Origin: Thysanoteuthis rhombus
Lineage: Eukaryota; Mollusca; Cephalopoda; Oegopsida; Thysanoteuthidae
DNA length: 64,000 bases
Assembly (NCBI GenBank): GCA_963457665.1
Contig: OY735225.1
Span: forward strand, 3,978,586-4,042,585
Direction: 5' to 3'
Part shown: positions 1-10,519 of the stretch, in pieces
Position numbering within the stretch: the first letter of the stretch is position 1
How the letters are laid out: each line of letters begins with the position of its first letter
Notes under the pieces: generated by a model
Seen by the model: the letters and a program-made list of their open reading frames with translations, nothing else
What the model was told of the DNA's origin: nothing
The model's database searches: none
Program-made: the position numbers and the translations under genes

Positions 1-37
1 AGCTTACCTTTGGAGGTAAATAAGCAACAATAGTCAG

Positions 38-49
38 TATATATAATAT
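38..49 (+). promoter_or_regulatory. TATA-like Pol III upstream element of tRNA-Ile (representative)
   Basis: TATATATAATAT lies at -32 to -21 relative to the first base of the tRNA-Ile gene. It recurs at the same distance in front of the Ile genes of both arrays (for example 36998-37009 on the - strand for B1). A12 and A13 have a final G in place of T. External TATA-like elements that assist TFIIIB placement are known for tRNA genes in several invertebrates. The tRNA-Arg genes have no comparable element. Confidence 0.8.
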
Positions 50-69
50 GGGAGCGAAACGAGAGTGTC

Positions 70-143
70 GGCCGGTTAGCTCAGTTGGTTAGAGCGTCGT
101 GCTAATAACGCGAATGTCGTGGGTTCGAGCCCCATACTGGCCA
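70..143 (+). tRNA. tRNA-Ile(AAU), unit A1
   Basis: Reference copy of the Ile gene: 74 nt without an encoded CCA and without an intron. The acceptor stem GGCCGGT pairs with ACTGGCC, with one G5-U68 wobble; A73 is the discriminator. The anticodon loop CTAATAA gives AAU (read as inosine-AU), decoding Ile AUU/AUC. The T-arm is GTGGG-TTCGAGC-CCCAT. The A box TAGCTCAGTTGG and B box GGTTCGAGCCC match the Pol III consensus. The body is very close to animal tRNA-Ile(AAU) as I know it. Confidence 0.98.
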
Positions 144-150
144 AGTGATC

Positions 151-154
151 TTTT
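151..154 (+). terminator. Pol III T4 terminator of tRNA-Ile A1 (representative)
   Basis: TTTT begins 8 nt after the last tRNA base. It is present after the Ile genes of both arrays, except A15, where the run reads TCTCTT. Confidence 0.8.
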
Positions 155-555
155 GGAATCGAGTAGACATTATTGGCTCCCTCCAATGCTCAATGATTAG
201 GTTCGATTGAAAAAATCGAAAAAAAATTACTGCTGGCCCAGTAGAACAATAGGTAGAATATGACGAGCATTTCTTTCTACATGTGTGCATGGTGTAATGG
301 CCGCCTTCGTGCTATTAGTACATGAATGTGTTTACTGCGATGATGCCCGTCTTTGCTATCAATGTTTCCCTGACTCATATTGACGCAGCTATTACCGTGG
401 ATTTGGATGTTTTTTTCCTGTTCAATGTATGATAAATTCGTTTCTTCTTTTAATCCCTGCATCACAACTTGCTGATTTTATCAAGTGTACGGTGCGCTGA
501 TTTGTCAAGATTTCTTTCTTTGGCTTGATTTCTTTCGAGCAAAACACGCTGAGAA

Positions 556-628
556 GTCTCTGTAGCGCAGGGGATAGCGCGCTGGACTTCTAATCCAGAG
601 GCCGTGGGTTCGAATCCCACCAGGGATG
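556..628 (+). tRNA. tRNA-Arg(UCU), unit A1
   Basis: Reference copy of the T4 subtype: 73 nt, no intron, no encoded CCA. The acceptor GTCTCTG pairs with CAGGGAT through G1-U72 and U4-G69 wobbles; G73 is the discriminator. Anticodon stem CTGGA/TCCAG encloses loop CTTCTAA, anticodon UCU (Arg AGA/AGG). The T-arm is GTGGG-TTCGAAT-CCCAC. A box TAGCGCAGGGG and B box GGTTCGAATCC are present. Confidence 0.97.
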
Positions 629-634
629 TTTGTA

Positions 635-638
635 TTTT
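635..638 (+). terminator. Pol III T4 terminator of tRNA-Arg A1 (representative)
   Basis: TTTT begins 7 nt after the tRNA-Arg discriminator base. The same arrangement follows the Arg genes of both arrays except B1, where flanking DNA has replaced it. Confidence 0.75.
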
Positions 639-778
639 ATTTCATTCATCCTATAAACCTATAGCAGCCAGCGAACGTTTAGATTCGCTCACTGGAGGAA
701 TGCTTTGCTAGCTTACCTTTGGAGGTAAAGAAGCAACAATAATCAGTATATATAATATGGGAGCGAAACGAAAGTGTC

Positions 779-852
779 GGCCGGTTAGCTCAGTTGGTTA
801 GAGCGTCGTGCTAATAACGCAAATGTCGTGGGTTCGAGCACCATACTGGCCA
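779..852 (+). tRNA. tRNA-Ile(AAU), unit A2, damaged
   Basis: G42A breaks the C28-G42 anticodon-stem pair. C61A breaks the near-universal G53-C61 pair and alters the B box. Probably weakly transcribed or unstable. The same two changes recur in A7. Confidence 0.7.
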
Positions 853-1268
853 AGTGATCTTTTCGAATCGAGTAGACATTATTGGTTCCCTCCAATGCTC
901 AATGATTAGCTTCGATTGAAAAAATCAATTAAAAAAAAATTACCGCTGGCCCAATAGAACAATAGGTAGAATATGACGAGCATTTCTTTCTACATGTGTG
1001 CATGGTGTAATGGCCGCCTTCGTGCTATTAGTACATGAATGTGTTTACTGCGATGATGCCCGTCTTTGCTATCAATGTCTCCCTGACTCATATTGACGCA
1101 GCTATTACCGTGGATTTGGATGTTATTTTCCTGTTCAATGTATGATAAATTCGTTTCTTCTTTTAATCCCTGCATCACAACTTGCTGACTTTATCAAGTG
1201 TACGGTGCGCTGATTTGTCAAGATTTCTTTCTTTGGCTTGATTTCTTTCGAGCAAAACACGCTGAGAA

Positions 1269-1341
1269 GTCTCTGTAGCGCAGGGGATAGCGCGCTGGAC
1301 TTCTAATCCAGAGGCCATGGGTTCGAATCCCACCAGGGATG
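1269..1341 (+). tRNA. tRNA-Arg(UCU), unit A2
   Basis: T4 subtype with G49A, which loses the outer T-stem pair to C65. The same change is in A7. Confidence 0.88.
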
Positions 1342-1492
1342 TTTGTATTTTATTTCATTCATCCTATTCAAGCTATAGCAGCCAGCGAACGTTTAGATTC
1401 GCTCACTGGAGAAATGCTTTGCTAGCTTACCTTTGGAGGTATATAAGCAACAATAGTCAGTATATATAATATGGGAGCGAAACGAGAGTGTC

Positions 1493-1566
1493 GGCCGGTT
1501 AGCTCAGTTGGTTAGAGCGTCGTGCTAATAACGCGAATGTCGTGGGTTCGAGCCCCATACTGGCCA
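1493..1566 (+). tRNA. tRNA-Ile(AAU), unit A3
   Basis: Identical to the A1 reference. Confidence 0.97.
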
Positions 1567-1978
1567 AGTGATCTTTTGAAATCGAGTAGACATTATTGGC
1601 TCCCTCCAATGCTCAATGATTAGCTTTGATTGAAAAAATCGAAAAAAAATTACTGCTGGCCCAATAGAACAATAGGTAGAAAATGACGAGCATTTCTTTC
1701 TACATGTGTGCATGGTGTAATGGCCGCCTTCGTGCTATTAGTACATGAATGTGTTTACTGCAATGATGCCCGTCTTTGCTATCAATGTCTCCCTGACTCA
1801 TATTGACGCAGCTATTACCCCGGATTTGGATGTTATTTTCCTGTTCAATGTATGATAAATTCGTTTCTTCTTTTAATCCCTCCATCACAACTTGCTGACT
1901 TTATCAAGTGTACGGTGCGCTCATTTGTCAAGATTTCTTTCTTATGCTTGATTTCTTTCGAGCAAAATACGCTGAGAA

Positions 1979-2051
1979 GTCCCTGTAGCGCAGGGGATAG
2001 CGCGCTGGACTTCTAATCCAGAGGCCGTGGGTTCGAATCCCACCAGGGATG
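1979..2051 (+). tRNA. tRNA-Arg(UCU), unit A3
   Basis: Reference for the C4 subtype: acceptor GTCCCTG gives a full Watson-Crick C4-G69 pair. This is the majority form in both arrays. Confidence 0.97.
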
Positions 2052-2202
2052 TTTGTATTTTATTTCATTCATCCTATTCAAGCTATAGCAGCCAGCGAAC
2101 GTTTAGATTCGCTCACTGGAGGAATGCTTTGCTAGCTTTCCTTTGGAGGTAAATAAGCAACAATAGTCAGTATATATAATATGGGAGCGAAACGAAAGTG
2201 TC

Positions 2203-2276
2203 GGCTGGTTAGCTCAGTTGGTTAGAGCGTCGTGCTAATAACGCGAATGTCGTGGGTTCGAGCCCCATACTGGCCA
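2203..2276 (+). tRNA. tRNA-Ile(AAU), unit A4
   Basis: C4T converts C4-G69 to a U-G wobble. Shared with A9. Confidence 0.94.
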
Positions 2277-2692
2277 AGTGATCTTTTCGAATCGAGTAGA
2301 CATTATTGGCTCCCTCCAATGCTCAATGATTAGGTTCGATTGAAAAAATCAATTAAAAAAAAATTACCGCTGGCCCAATAGAACAATAGGTAGAATATGA
2401 CGAGCATTTCTTTCTACATGTGTGCATGGTGTAATGGCCGCCTTCGTGCTATTAGTACATGAATGTGTTTACTGCGATGATGCCCGTCTTTGCTATCAAT
2501 GTCTCCCTGACTCATATTGACGCAGCTATTACCTTGGATTTGGATGTTATTTTCCTGTTCAATGTATGATAAATTCGTTTCTTCTTTTAATCCCTGCATC
2601 ACAACTTGCTGACTTTATCAAGTGTACGGTGCGCTGATTTGTCAAGATTTCTTTCTTTGGCTTGATTTCTTTCGAGCAAAACACGCTGAGAA

Positions 2693-2765
2693 GTCTCTGT
2701 AGCGCAGGGGATAGCGCGCTGGACTTCTAATCCAGAGGCCGTGGGTTCGAATCCCACCAGGGATG
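2693..2765 (+). tRNA. tRNA-Arg(UCU), unit A4
   Basis: T4 subtype, otherwise intact. Confidence 0.96.
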
Positions 2766-2916
2766 TTTGTATTTTATTTCATTCATCCTATTCAAGCTAT
2801 AGCAGCCAGCGAACGTTTAGATTCGCTCACTGGAGGAATGCTTTGCTAGCTTTCCTTTGGAGGTAAATAAGCAACAGTAGTCAGTATATATAATATGGGA
2901 GCGAAACGAAAGTGTC

Positions 2917-2990
2917 GGCCGGTTAGCTCAGTTGGTTAGAGCGTCGTGCTAATAACGCGAATGTCGTGGGTTCGAGCCCCATACTGGCCA
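2917..2990 (+). tRNA. tRNA-Ile(AAU), unit A5
   Basis: Identical to A1. Confidence 0.97.
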
Positions 2991-3402
2991 AGTGATCTTT
3001 TCGAATCGAGTAGACATTATTGGCTCCCTCCAATGCTCAATGATTAGGTTCGATTGAAAAAATCGAAAAAAAATTACTTCTGGCCCAATAGAACAATAGG
3101 TAGAATATGACGAGCATTTCTTTCTACATGTGTGCATGGTGTAATGGCCGCCTTCGTGCTATTAGTACATGAATGTGTTTACTGCGATGATGCCAGTCTT
3201 TGCTATCAATGTCTCCCTGACTCATATTGACGCAGCTATTACCGTGGATTTGGATGTTATTTTCCTGTTCAATGTATGATAAATTCGTTTCTTCTTTTAA
3301 TCCCTCCATCACAACTTGCTGACTTTATCAAGTGTACGGTGCGCTGATTTGTCAAGATTTTTTTGTTTGGTTTGATTTCTTTCGAGCAAAACACGCTGAG
3401 AA

Positions 3403-3475
3403 GTCCCTGTAGCGCAGGGGATAGCGCGCTGGACTTCTAATCCAGAGGCCGTGGGTTCGAATCCCACCAGGGATG
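3403..3475 (+). tRNA. tRNA-Arg(UCU), unit A5
   Basis: C4 subtype, intact. Confidence 0.97.
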
Positions 3476-3626
3476 TTTGTATTTTATTTCATTCATCCTA
3501 TTCAAGCTATAGCAGCCAGTGAACGTTTAGATTCGCTCACTGGAGGAATGCTTTGCTAGCTTACCTTTGGAGGTAAATAAGCAACAATAGTCAGTATATA
3601 TAATATGGGAGCGAAACGAGAGTGTC

Positions 3627-3700
3627 GGCCGGTTAGCTCAGTTGGTTAGAGCGTCGTGCTAATAACGCGAATGTCGTGGGTTCGAGCCCCATACTGGCCA
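3627..3700 (+). tRNA. tRNA-Ile(AAU), unit A6
   Basis: Identical to A1. The whole unit is a near copy of A1, including a rare spacer variant after the Arg gene. Confidence 0.97.
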
Positions 3701-4112
3701 AGTGATCTTTTGGAATCGAGTAGACATTATTGGCTCCCTCCAATGCTCAATGATTAGGTTCGATTGAAAAAATCGAAAAAAAATTACTGCTGGCCCAATA
3801 GAACAATAGGTAGAATATGACGAGCATTTCTTTCTACATGTGTGCATGGTGTAATGGCCGCCTTCGTGCTATTAGTACATGAATGTGTTTACTGCGATGA
3901 TGCCCGTCTTTGCTATCAATGTTTCCCTGACTCATATTGACGCAGCTATTACCGTGGATTTGGATGTTTTTTTCCTGTTCAATGTATGATAAATTCGTTT
4001 CTTCTTTTAATCCCTGCATCACAACTTGCTGATTTTATCAAGTGTACGGTGCGCTGATTTGTCAAGATTTCTTTCTTTGGCTTGATTTCTTTCGAGCAAA
4101 ACACGCTGAGAA

Positions 4113-4185
4113 GTCTCTGTAGCGCAGGGGATAGCGCGCTGGACTTCTAATCCAGAGGCCGTGGGTTCGAATCCCACCAGGGATG
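4113..4185 (+). tRNA. tRNA-Arg(UCU), unit A6
   Basis: T4 subtype, intact. Confidence 0.96.
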
Positions 4186-4335
4186 TTTGTATTTTATTTC
4201 ATTCATCCTATAAACCTATAGCAGCCAGCGAACGTTTAGATTCGCTCACTGGAGGAATGCTTTGCTAGCTTACCTTTGGAGGTAAAGAAGCAACAATAAT
4301 CAGTATATATAATATGGGAGCGAAACGAAAGTGTC

Positions 4336-4409
4336 GGCCGGTTAGCTCAGTTGGTTAGAGCGTCGTGCTAATAACGCAAATGTCGTGGGTTCGAGCACCA
4401 TACTGGCCA
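4336..4409 (+). tRNA. tRNA-Ile(AAU), unit A7, damaged
   Basis: Carries the same G42A and C61A as A2, so the lesion was copied with its unit. Confidence 0.7.
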
Positions 4410-4825
4410 AGTGATCTTTTCGAATCGAGTAGACATTATTGGTTCCCTCCAATGCTCAATGATTAGCTTCGATTGAAAAAATCAATTAAAAAAAAATTAC
4501 CGCTGGCCCAATAGAACAATAGGTAGAATATGACGAGCATTTCTTTCTACATGTGTGCATGGTGTAATGGCCGCCTTCGTGCTATTAGTACATGAATGTG
4601 TTTACTGCGATGATGCCCGTCTTTGCTATCAATGTCTCCCTGACTCATATTGACGCAGCTATTACCGTGGATTTGGATGTTTTTTTCCTGTTCAATGTAT
4701 GATAAATTCGTTTCTTCTTTTAATCCCTGCATCACAACTTGCTGACTTTATCAAGTGTACGGTGCGCTGATTTGTCAAGATTTCTTTCTTTGGCTTGATT
4801 TCTTTCGAGCAAAACACGCTGAGAA

Positions 4826-4898
4826 GTCTCTGTAGCGCAGGGGATAGCGCGCTGGACTTCTAATCCAGAGGCCATGGGTTCGAATCCCACCAGGGATG
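4826..4898 (+). tRNA. tRNA-Arg(UCU), unit A7
   Basis: T4 subtype with G49A, as in A2. Confidence 0.88.
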
Positions 4899-5049
4899 TT
4901 TGTATTTTATTTCATTCATCCTATTCAAGCTATAGCAGCCAGCGAACGTTTAGATTCGCTCACTGGAGAAATGCTTTGCTAGCTTACCTTTGGAGGTATA
5001 TAAGCAACAATAGTCAGTATATATAATATGGGAGCGAAACGAGAGTGTC

Positions 5050-5123
5050 GGCCGGTTAGCTCAGTTGGTTAGAGCGTCGTGCTAATAACGCGAATGTCGT
5101 GGGTTCGAGCCCCATACTGGCCA
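5050..5123 (+). tRNA. tRNA-Ile(AAU), unit A8
   Basis: Identical to A1. Confidence 0.97.
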
Positions 5124-5535
5124 AGTGATCTTTTGAAATCGAGTAGACATTATTGGCTCCCTCCAATGCTCAATGATTAGCTTCGATTGAAAAAATCGAA
5201 AAAAAATTACTGCTGGCCCAATAGAACAATAGGTAGAAAATGACGAGCATTTCTTTCTACATGTGTGCATGGTGTAATGGCCGCCTTCGTGCTATTAGTA
5301 CATGAATGTGTTTACTGCAATGATGCCCGTCTTTGCTATCAATGTCTCCCTGACTCATATTGACGCAGCTATTACCCCGGATTTGGATGTTATTTTCCTG
5401 TTCAATGTATGATAAATTCGTTTCTTCTTTTAATCCCTCCATCACAACTTGCTGACTTTATCAAGTGTACGGTGCGCTCATTTGTCAAGATTTCTTTCTT
5501 ATGCTTGATTTCTTTCGAGCAAAATACGCTGAGAA

Positions 5536-5608
5536 GTCCCTGTAGCGCAGGGGATAGCGCGCTGGACTTCTAATCCAGAGGCCGTGGGTTCGAATCCCAC
5601 CAGGGATG
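5536..5608 (+). tRNA. tRNA-Arg(UCU), unit A8
   Basis: C4 subtype, intact. Confidence 0.97.
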
Positions 5609-5759
5609 TTTGTATTTTATTTCATTCATCCTATTCAAGCTATAGCAGCCAGCGAACGTTTAGATTCGCTCACTGGAGGAATGCTTTGCTAGCTTTCCTT
5701 TGGAGGTAAATAAGCAACAATAGTCAGTATATATAATATGGGAGCGAAACGAAAGTGTC

Positions 5760-5833
5760 GGCTGGTTAGCTCAGTTGGTTAGAGCGTCGTGCTAATAACG
5801 CGAATGTCGTGGGTTCGAGCCCCATACTGGCCA
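5760..5833 (+). tRNA. tRNA-Ile(AAU), unit A9
   Basis: C4T wobble, as in A4. Confidence 0.94.
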
Positions 5834-6248
5834 AGTGATCTTTTCGAATCGAGTAGACATTATTGGCTCCCTCCAATGCTCAATGATTAGGTTCGATTGA
5901 AAAAATCAATTAAAAAAAATTACCGCTGGCCCAATAGAACAATAGGTAGAATATGACGAGCATTTCTTTCTACATGTGTGCATGGTGTAATGGCCGCCTT
6001 CGTGCTATTAGTACATGAATGTGTTTACTGCGATGATGCCCGTCTTTGCTATCAATGTCTCCCTGACTCATATTGACGCAGCTATTACCTTGGATTTGGA
6101 TGTTATTTTCCTGTTCAATGTATGATAAATTCGTTTCTTCTTTTAATCCCTGCATCACAACTTGCTGACTTTATCAAGTGTACGGTGCGCTGATTTGTCA
6201 AGATTTCTTTCTTTGGCTTGATTTCTTTCGAGCAAAACACGCTGAGAA

Positions 6249-6321
6249 GTCTCTGTAGCGCAGGGGATAGCGCGCTGGACTTCTAATCCAGAGGCCGTGG
6301 GTTCGAATCCCACCAGGGATG
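6249..6321 (+). tRNA. tRNA-Arg(UCU), unit A9
   Basis: T4 subtype, intact. Confidence 0.96.
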
Positions 6322-6472
6322 TTTGTATTTTATTTCATTCATCCTATTCAAGCTATAGCAGCCAGCGAACGTTTAGATTCGCTCACTGGAGGAATGCTTT
6401 GCTAGCTTTCCTTTGGAGGTAAATAAGCAACAGTAGTCAGTATATATAATATGGGAGCGAAACGAAAGTGTC

Positions 6473-6546
6473 GGCCGGTTAGCTCAGTTGGTTAGAGCGT
6501 CGTGCTAATAACGCGAATGTCGTGGGTTCGAGCCCCATACTGGCCA
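6473..6546 (+). tRNA. tRNA-Ile(AAU), unit A10
   Basis: Identical to A1. Confidence 0.97.
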
Positions 6547-6965
6547 AGTGATCTTTTCGAATCGAGTAGACATTATTGGCTCCCTCCAATGCTCAATGAT
6601 TAGGTTCGATTGAAAAAATCAATTAAAAAAAAATTACCGCTGGCCCAATAGAACAATAGGTAGAATATGACGAGCATTTCTTTCTACATGTGTGCATGGT
6701 GTAATGGAGTCTTCGTGCTATTAGTACATGAATGTGTTTACTGCGATGATGCCCGTCTTTGCTATCAATGTCTCCCTGACTCATATTGACGCAGCTATTA
6801 CCGTGGATTTGGATGTTTTTTTTTTCCCTGTTCAATGTATGATAAATTCGTTTCTTCTTTTAATCCCTGCATCACAACTTGCTGACTTTATCAAGTGTAC
6901 GGTGCGCTGATTTGTCAAGATTTCTTTGTTTGGCTTGATTTCTTTCGTGCAAAACACGCTGAGAA

Positions 6966-7038
6966 GTCCCTGTAGCGCAGGGGATAGCGCGCTGGACTTC
7001 TAATCCAGAGGCCGTGGGTTCGAATCCCACCAGGAATG
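6966..7038 (+). tRNA. tRNA-Arg(UCU), unit A10
   Basis: C4 subtype with G70A, giving a C3-A70 acceptor mismatch. Confidence 0.85.
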
Positions 7039-7189
7039 TTGGTATTTTATTTCATTCATCCTATTCAAGCTATAGCAGCCAGCGAACGTTTAGATTCGCT
7101 CACTGGAGGAATGCTTTGCTAGCTTTCCTTTGGAGGTAAATAAGCAACAATAGTCAGTATATATAATATGGGAGCGAAACGAAATTGTC

Positions 7190-7263
7190 GGCCGGTTAGC
7201 TCAGTTGGTTAGAGCGTCGTGCTAATAACGCGAATGTCGTGGGTTCGAGCCGCATACTGGCCA
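7190..7263 (+). tRNA. tRNA-Ile(AAU), unit A11
   Basis: C62G breaks the G52-C62 T-stem pair and alters the B box. Confidence 0.8.
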
Positions 7264-7679
7264 AGTGATCTTTTCGAATCGAGTAGACATTATTGGCTCC
7301 CTCCAATGCTCAATGATTAGGTTTGATTGAAAAAATCAATTAAAAAAAAATTACCGCTGGCCCAATAGAACAATAGGTAGAATATGACGAGCATTTCTTT
7401 CTACATGTGTGCATGGTGTAATGGCCGCCTTCGTGCTATTAGTACATGAATGTGTTTACTGCGATGATGCCCGTCTTTGCTATCAATGTCTCCCTGACTC
7501 ATATTGACGCAGCTATTACCGTGGATTTGGATGTTTTTCTCCTGTTCAATGTATGATAAATTCGTTTCTTCTTTTAATCCCTGCATCACAACTTGCTGAC
7601 TTTATCAAGTGTACGGTGCGCTGATTTGTCAAGATTTCTTTCTTTGGCTTGATTTCTTTCGAGCAAAACACGCTGAGAA

Positions 7680-7752
7680 GTCTCTGTAGCGCAGGGGATA
7701 GCGCGCTGGACTTCTAATCCAGAGGCCGTGGGTTCGAATCCCACCAGGGATG
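7680..7752 (+). tRNA. tRNA-Arg(UCU), unit A11
   Basis: T4 subtype, intact. Confidence 0.96.
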
Positions 7753-7903
7753 TTTGTATTTTATTTCATTCATCCTATTCAAGCTATAGCAGCCAGTGAA
7801 CGTTTAGATTCGCTCACTGGAGGAATGCTTTGCTAGCTTACCTTTGGAGGTAAATAAGCAACAATAGTCAGTATATATAATAGGGGAGCGAAACGAGAGT
7901 GTC

Positions 7904-7977
7904 GGCCGGTTAGCTCAGTTGGTTAGAGCGTCGTGCTAATAACGCGAATGTCGTGGGTTCGAGCCCCATACTGGCCA
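7904..7977 (+). tRNA. tRNA-Ile(AAU), unit A12
   Basis: Gene identical to A1. The upstream TATA-like element ends in G rather than T. Confidence 0.96.
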
Positions 7978-8389
7978 AGTGATCTTTTGGAATCGAGTAG
8001 ACATTATTGGCTCCCTCCAATGCTCAATGATTAGGTTCGATTGAAAAAATCGAAAAAAAATTACTTCTGGCCCAATAGAACAATAGGTAGAATATGACGA
8101 GCATTTCTTTCTACATGTGTGCATGGTGTAATGGCCGCCTTCGTGCTATTAGTACATGAATGTGTTTACTGCGATGATGCCCGTCTTTGCTATCAATGTC
8201 TCCCTGACTCATATTGACGCAGCTATTACCGTGGATTTGGATGTTATTTTCCTGTTCAATGTATGATAAATTCGTTTCTTCTTTTAATCCCTCCATCACA
8301 ACTTGCTGACTTTATCAAGTGTACGGTGCGCTGATTTGTCAAGATTTTTTTGTTTGGTTTGATTTCTTTCGAGCAAAACACGCTGAGAA

Positions 8390-8462
8390 GTCCCTGTAGC
8401 GCAGGGGATAGCGCGCTGGACTTCTAATCCAGAGGCTGTGGGTTCGAATCCCACCAGGGATG
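8390..8462 (+). tRNA. tRNA-Arg(UCU), unit A12
   Basis: C4 subtype with C48T in the variable region. Confidence 0.94.
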
Positions 8463-8613
8463 TTTGTATTTTATTTCATTCATCCTATTCAAGCTATAGC
8501 AGCCAGTGAACGTTTAGATTCGCTCACTGGAGGAATGCTTTGCTAGCTTACCTTTGGAGGTAAATAAGCAACAATAGTCAGTATATATAATAGGGGAGCG
8601 AAACGAGAGTGTC

Positions 8614-8687
8614 GGCCGGTTAGCTCATTTGGTTAGAGCGTCGTGCTAATAACGCGAATGTCGTGGGTTCGAGCCCCATACTGGCCA
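8614..8687 (+). tRNA. tRNA-Ile(AAU), unit A13
   Basis: G15T removes the purine of the 15-48 Levitt pair and changes the A box. The TATA element has the same end variant as A12. Confidence 0.82.
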
Positions 8688-9099
8688 AGTGATCTTTTGG
8701 AATCGAGTAGACATTATTGGCTCCCTCCAATGCTCAATGATTAGGTTCGATTGAAAAAATCGAAAAAAAATTACTTCTGGCCCAATAGAACAATAGGTAG
8801 AATATGACGAGCATTTCTTTCTACATGTGTGCATGGTGTAATGGCCGCCTTCGTGCTATTAGTACATGAATGTGTTTACTGCGATGATGCCCGTCTTTGC
8901 TATCAATGTCTCCCTGACTCATATTGACGCACCTATTACCGTGGATTTGGATGTTATTTTCCTGTTCAATGTATGATAAATTCGTTTCTTCTTTTAATCC
9001 CTCCATCACAACTTGCTGACTTTATCAAGTGTACGGTGCGCTGATTTGTCAAGATTTTTTTGTTTGGTTTGATTTCTTTCGAGCAAAACACGCTGAGAA

Positions 9100-9172
9100 G
9101 TCCCTGTAGCGCAGGGGATAGCGCGCTGGACTTCTAATCCAGAGGCCGTGGGTTCGAATCCCACCAGGGATG
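9100..9172 (+). tRNA. tRNA-Arg(UCU), unit A13
   Basis: C4 subtype, intact. Confidence 0.97.
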
Positions 9173-9323
9173 TTTGTATTTTATTTCATTCATCCTATTC
9201 AAGCTATAGCAGCCAGCGAACGTTTAGATTCGCTCACTGGAGGAATGCTTTGCTAGCTTTCCTCTGGAGGTAAATAAGCAACAATAGTCTGTATATATAA
9301 TATGGGAGCAAAACGAAAGTGTC

Positions 9324-9397
9324 GGCCGGTTAGCTCAGTTGGTTAGAGCGTCGTGCTAATAACGCGAATGTCGTGGGTTCGAGCCCCATACTGGCCA
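9324..9397 (+). tRNA. tRNA-Ile(AAU), unit A14
   Basis: Identical to A1. Confidence 0.97.
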
Positions 9398-9809
9398 AGT
9401 GATCTTTTCGAATCGAGTAGACATTATTGGCTCCCTCCAATGCTCAATGATTAGGTTCGATTGAAAAAATCGAAAAAAAATTACCGCTGGCCCAATAGAA
9501 CAATAGGTAGAATATGACGAGCATTTCTTTCTACATGTGTGCATGGTGTAATGGCTGCCTTCGTGCTATTAGTACATGAATGTGTTTACTGCGATGATGC
9601 CCGTCTTTGCTATCAATGTCTCCCTGACTCATATTGACGCACCTATTACCGTGGATTTGGATGTTTTTTTCCTGTTCAATGTATGATAAATTCGTTTCTT
9701 CTTTTAATCCCTGCATCACAACTTGCTGACTTTATCAAGTGTACGATGCGCTGATTTGTCAAGATTTCTTTCTTTGGCTTGATTTCTTTCGAGCAAAACA
9801 CGCTGAGAA

Positions 9810-9882
9810 GTCCCTGTAGCGCAGGGGATAGCGCGCTGGACTTCTAATCCAGAGGCCGTGGGTTCGAATCCCACCAGGGATG
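9810..9882 (+). tRNA. tRNA-Arg(UCU), unit A14
   Basis: C4 subtype, intact. Confidence 0.97.
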
Positions 9883-10033
9883 TTTGTATTTTATTTCATT
9901 CATCCTATTCAAGCTATAGCAGCCAGCGAACGTTTAGATTCGCTCACTGGAGGAATGCTTTGCTAGCTTTCCTTTGGAGGTAAATAAGCAACAATAGTCA
10001 GTATATATAATATGGGAGCGAAACGAGAGTGTC

Positions 10034-10107
10034 GGCCGGTTAGCTCAGTTGTTTAGAGCGTCGTGCTAATAACGCGAATGTCGTGGGTTCGAGCCCCATA
10101 CTGGCCA
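10034..10107 (+). tRNA. tRNA-Ile(AAU), unit A15, damaged
   Basis: G19T removes the invariant G19 (tertiary pair with C56) and damages the A box. The T4 terminator is also lost (TCTCTT at about 10112-10117). Likely a pseudogene or a read-through transcript. Confidence 0.65.
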
Positions 10108-10519
10108 AGTGGTCTCTTGGAATCGAGTAGACATTATTGGCTCCCTCCAATGCTCAATGATTAGGTTCGATTGAAAAAATCGAAAAAAAATTACTGCTGG
10201 CCCAATAGAACAATAGGTAGAATATGACGAGCATTTCTTTCTACATGTGTGCATGGTGTAATGGCCACCTTCGTGCTATTAGTACATGAATGTGTTTACT
10301 GCGATGATGCCCGTCTTTGCTATCAATGTCTCCCTGACTCATATTGACGCAGCTATTACCGTGGATTCGGATGTTTTTTTCCTGTTCAATGTATGATAAA
10401 TTCGTTTCTTCTTTTAATCCCTGCATCACAACTTGCTGACTTTATCAAGTGTACGGTGCGCTGATTTGTCAAGATTTCTTTGTTTGGCTTGATTTCTTTC
10501 GAGCAAAACACGCTGAGAA

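Larger units (their letters stand above)
70..6472 (+). repeat. Five-unit higher-order repeat in array A (offset 3557 bp)
   Basis: Units A1-A4 match A6-A9 one for one at an offset of exactly 3557 bp for A1-A4. They share rare variants: the AAACCTATAG spacer change in A1/A6, G42A+C61A in A2/A7, the CTTATGCTTG spacer change in A3/A8, and C4T in A4/A9. The correspondence fades in A5/A10. Confidence 0.92.

Noticed and set aside
102-290. 62-codon frame repeated in nearly every unit, antisense to tRNA-Ile (ends WPVWGSNPRHSRY)
   Set aside because: It is the reverse strand of the tRNA-Ile gene plus spacer. Conservation follows from the repeat and the tRNA, and the frame is lost in units with small indels.
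277-465. 62-codon frame starting MMQGLKEE or MMDGLKEE in most units
   Set aside because: It lies in homogenised spacer DNA, on the strand opposite to the tRNAs, with no promoter or homologue known to me. It is broken by the A10 and B13 indels and deleted in B15 while those units persist.
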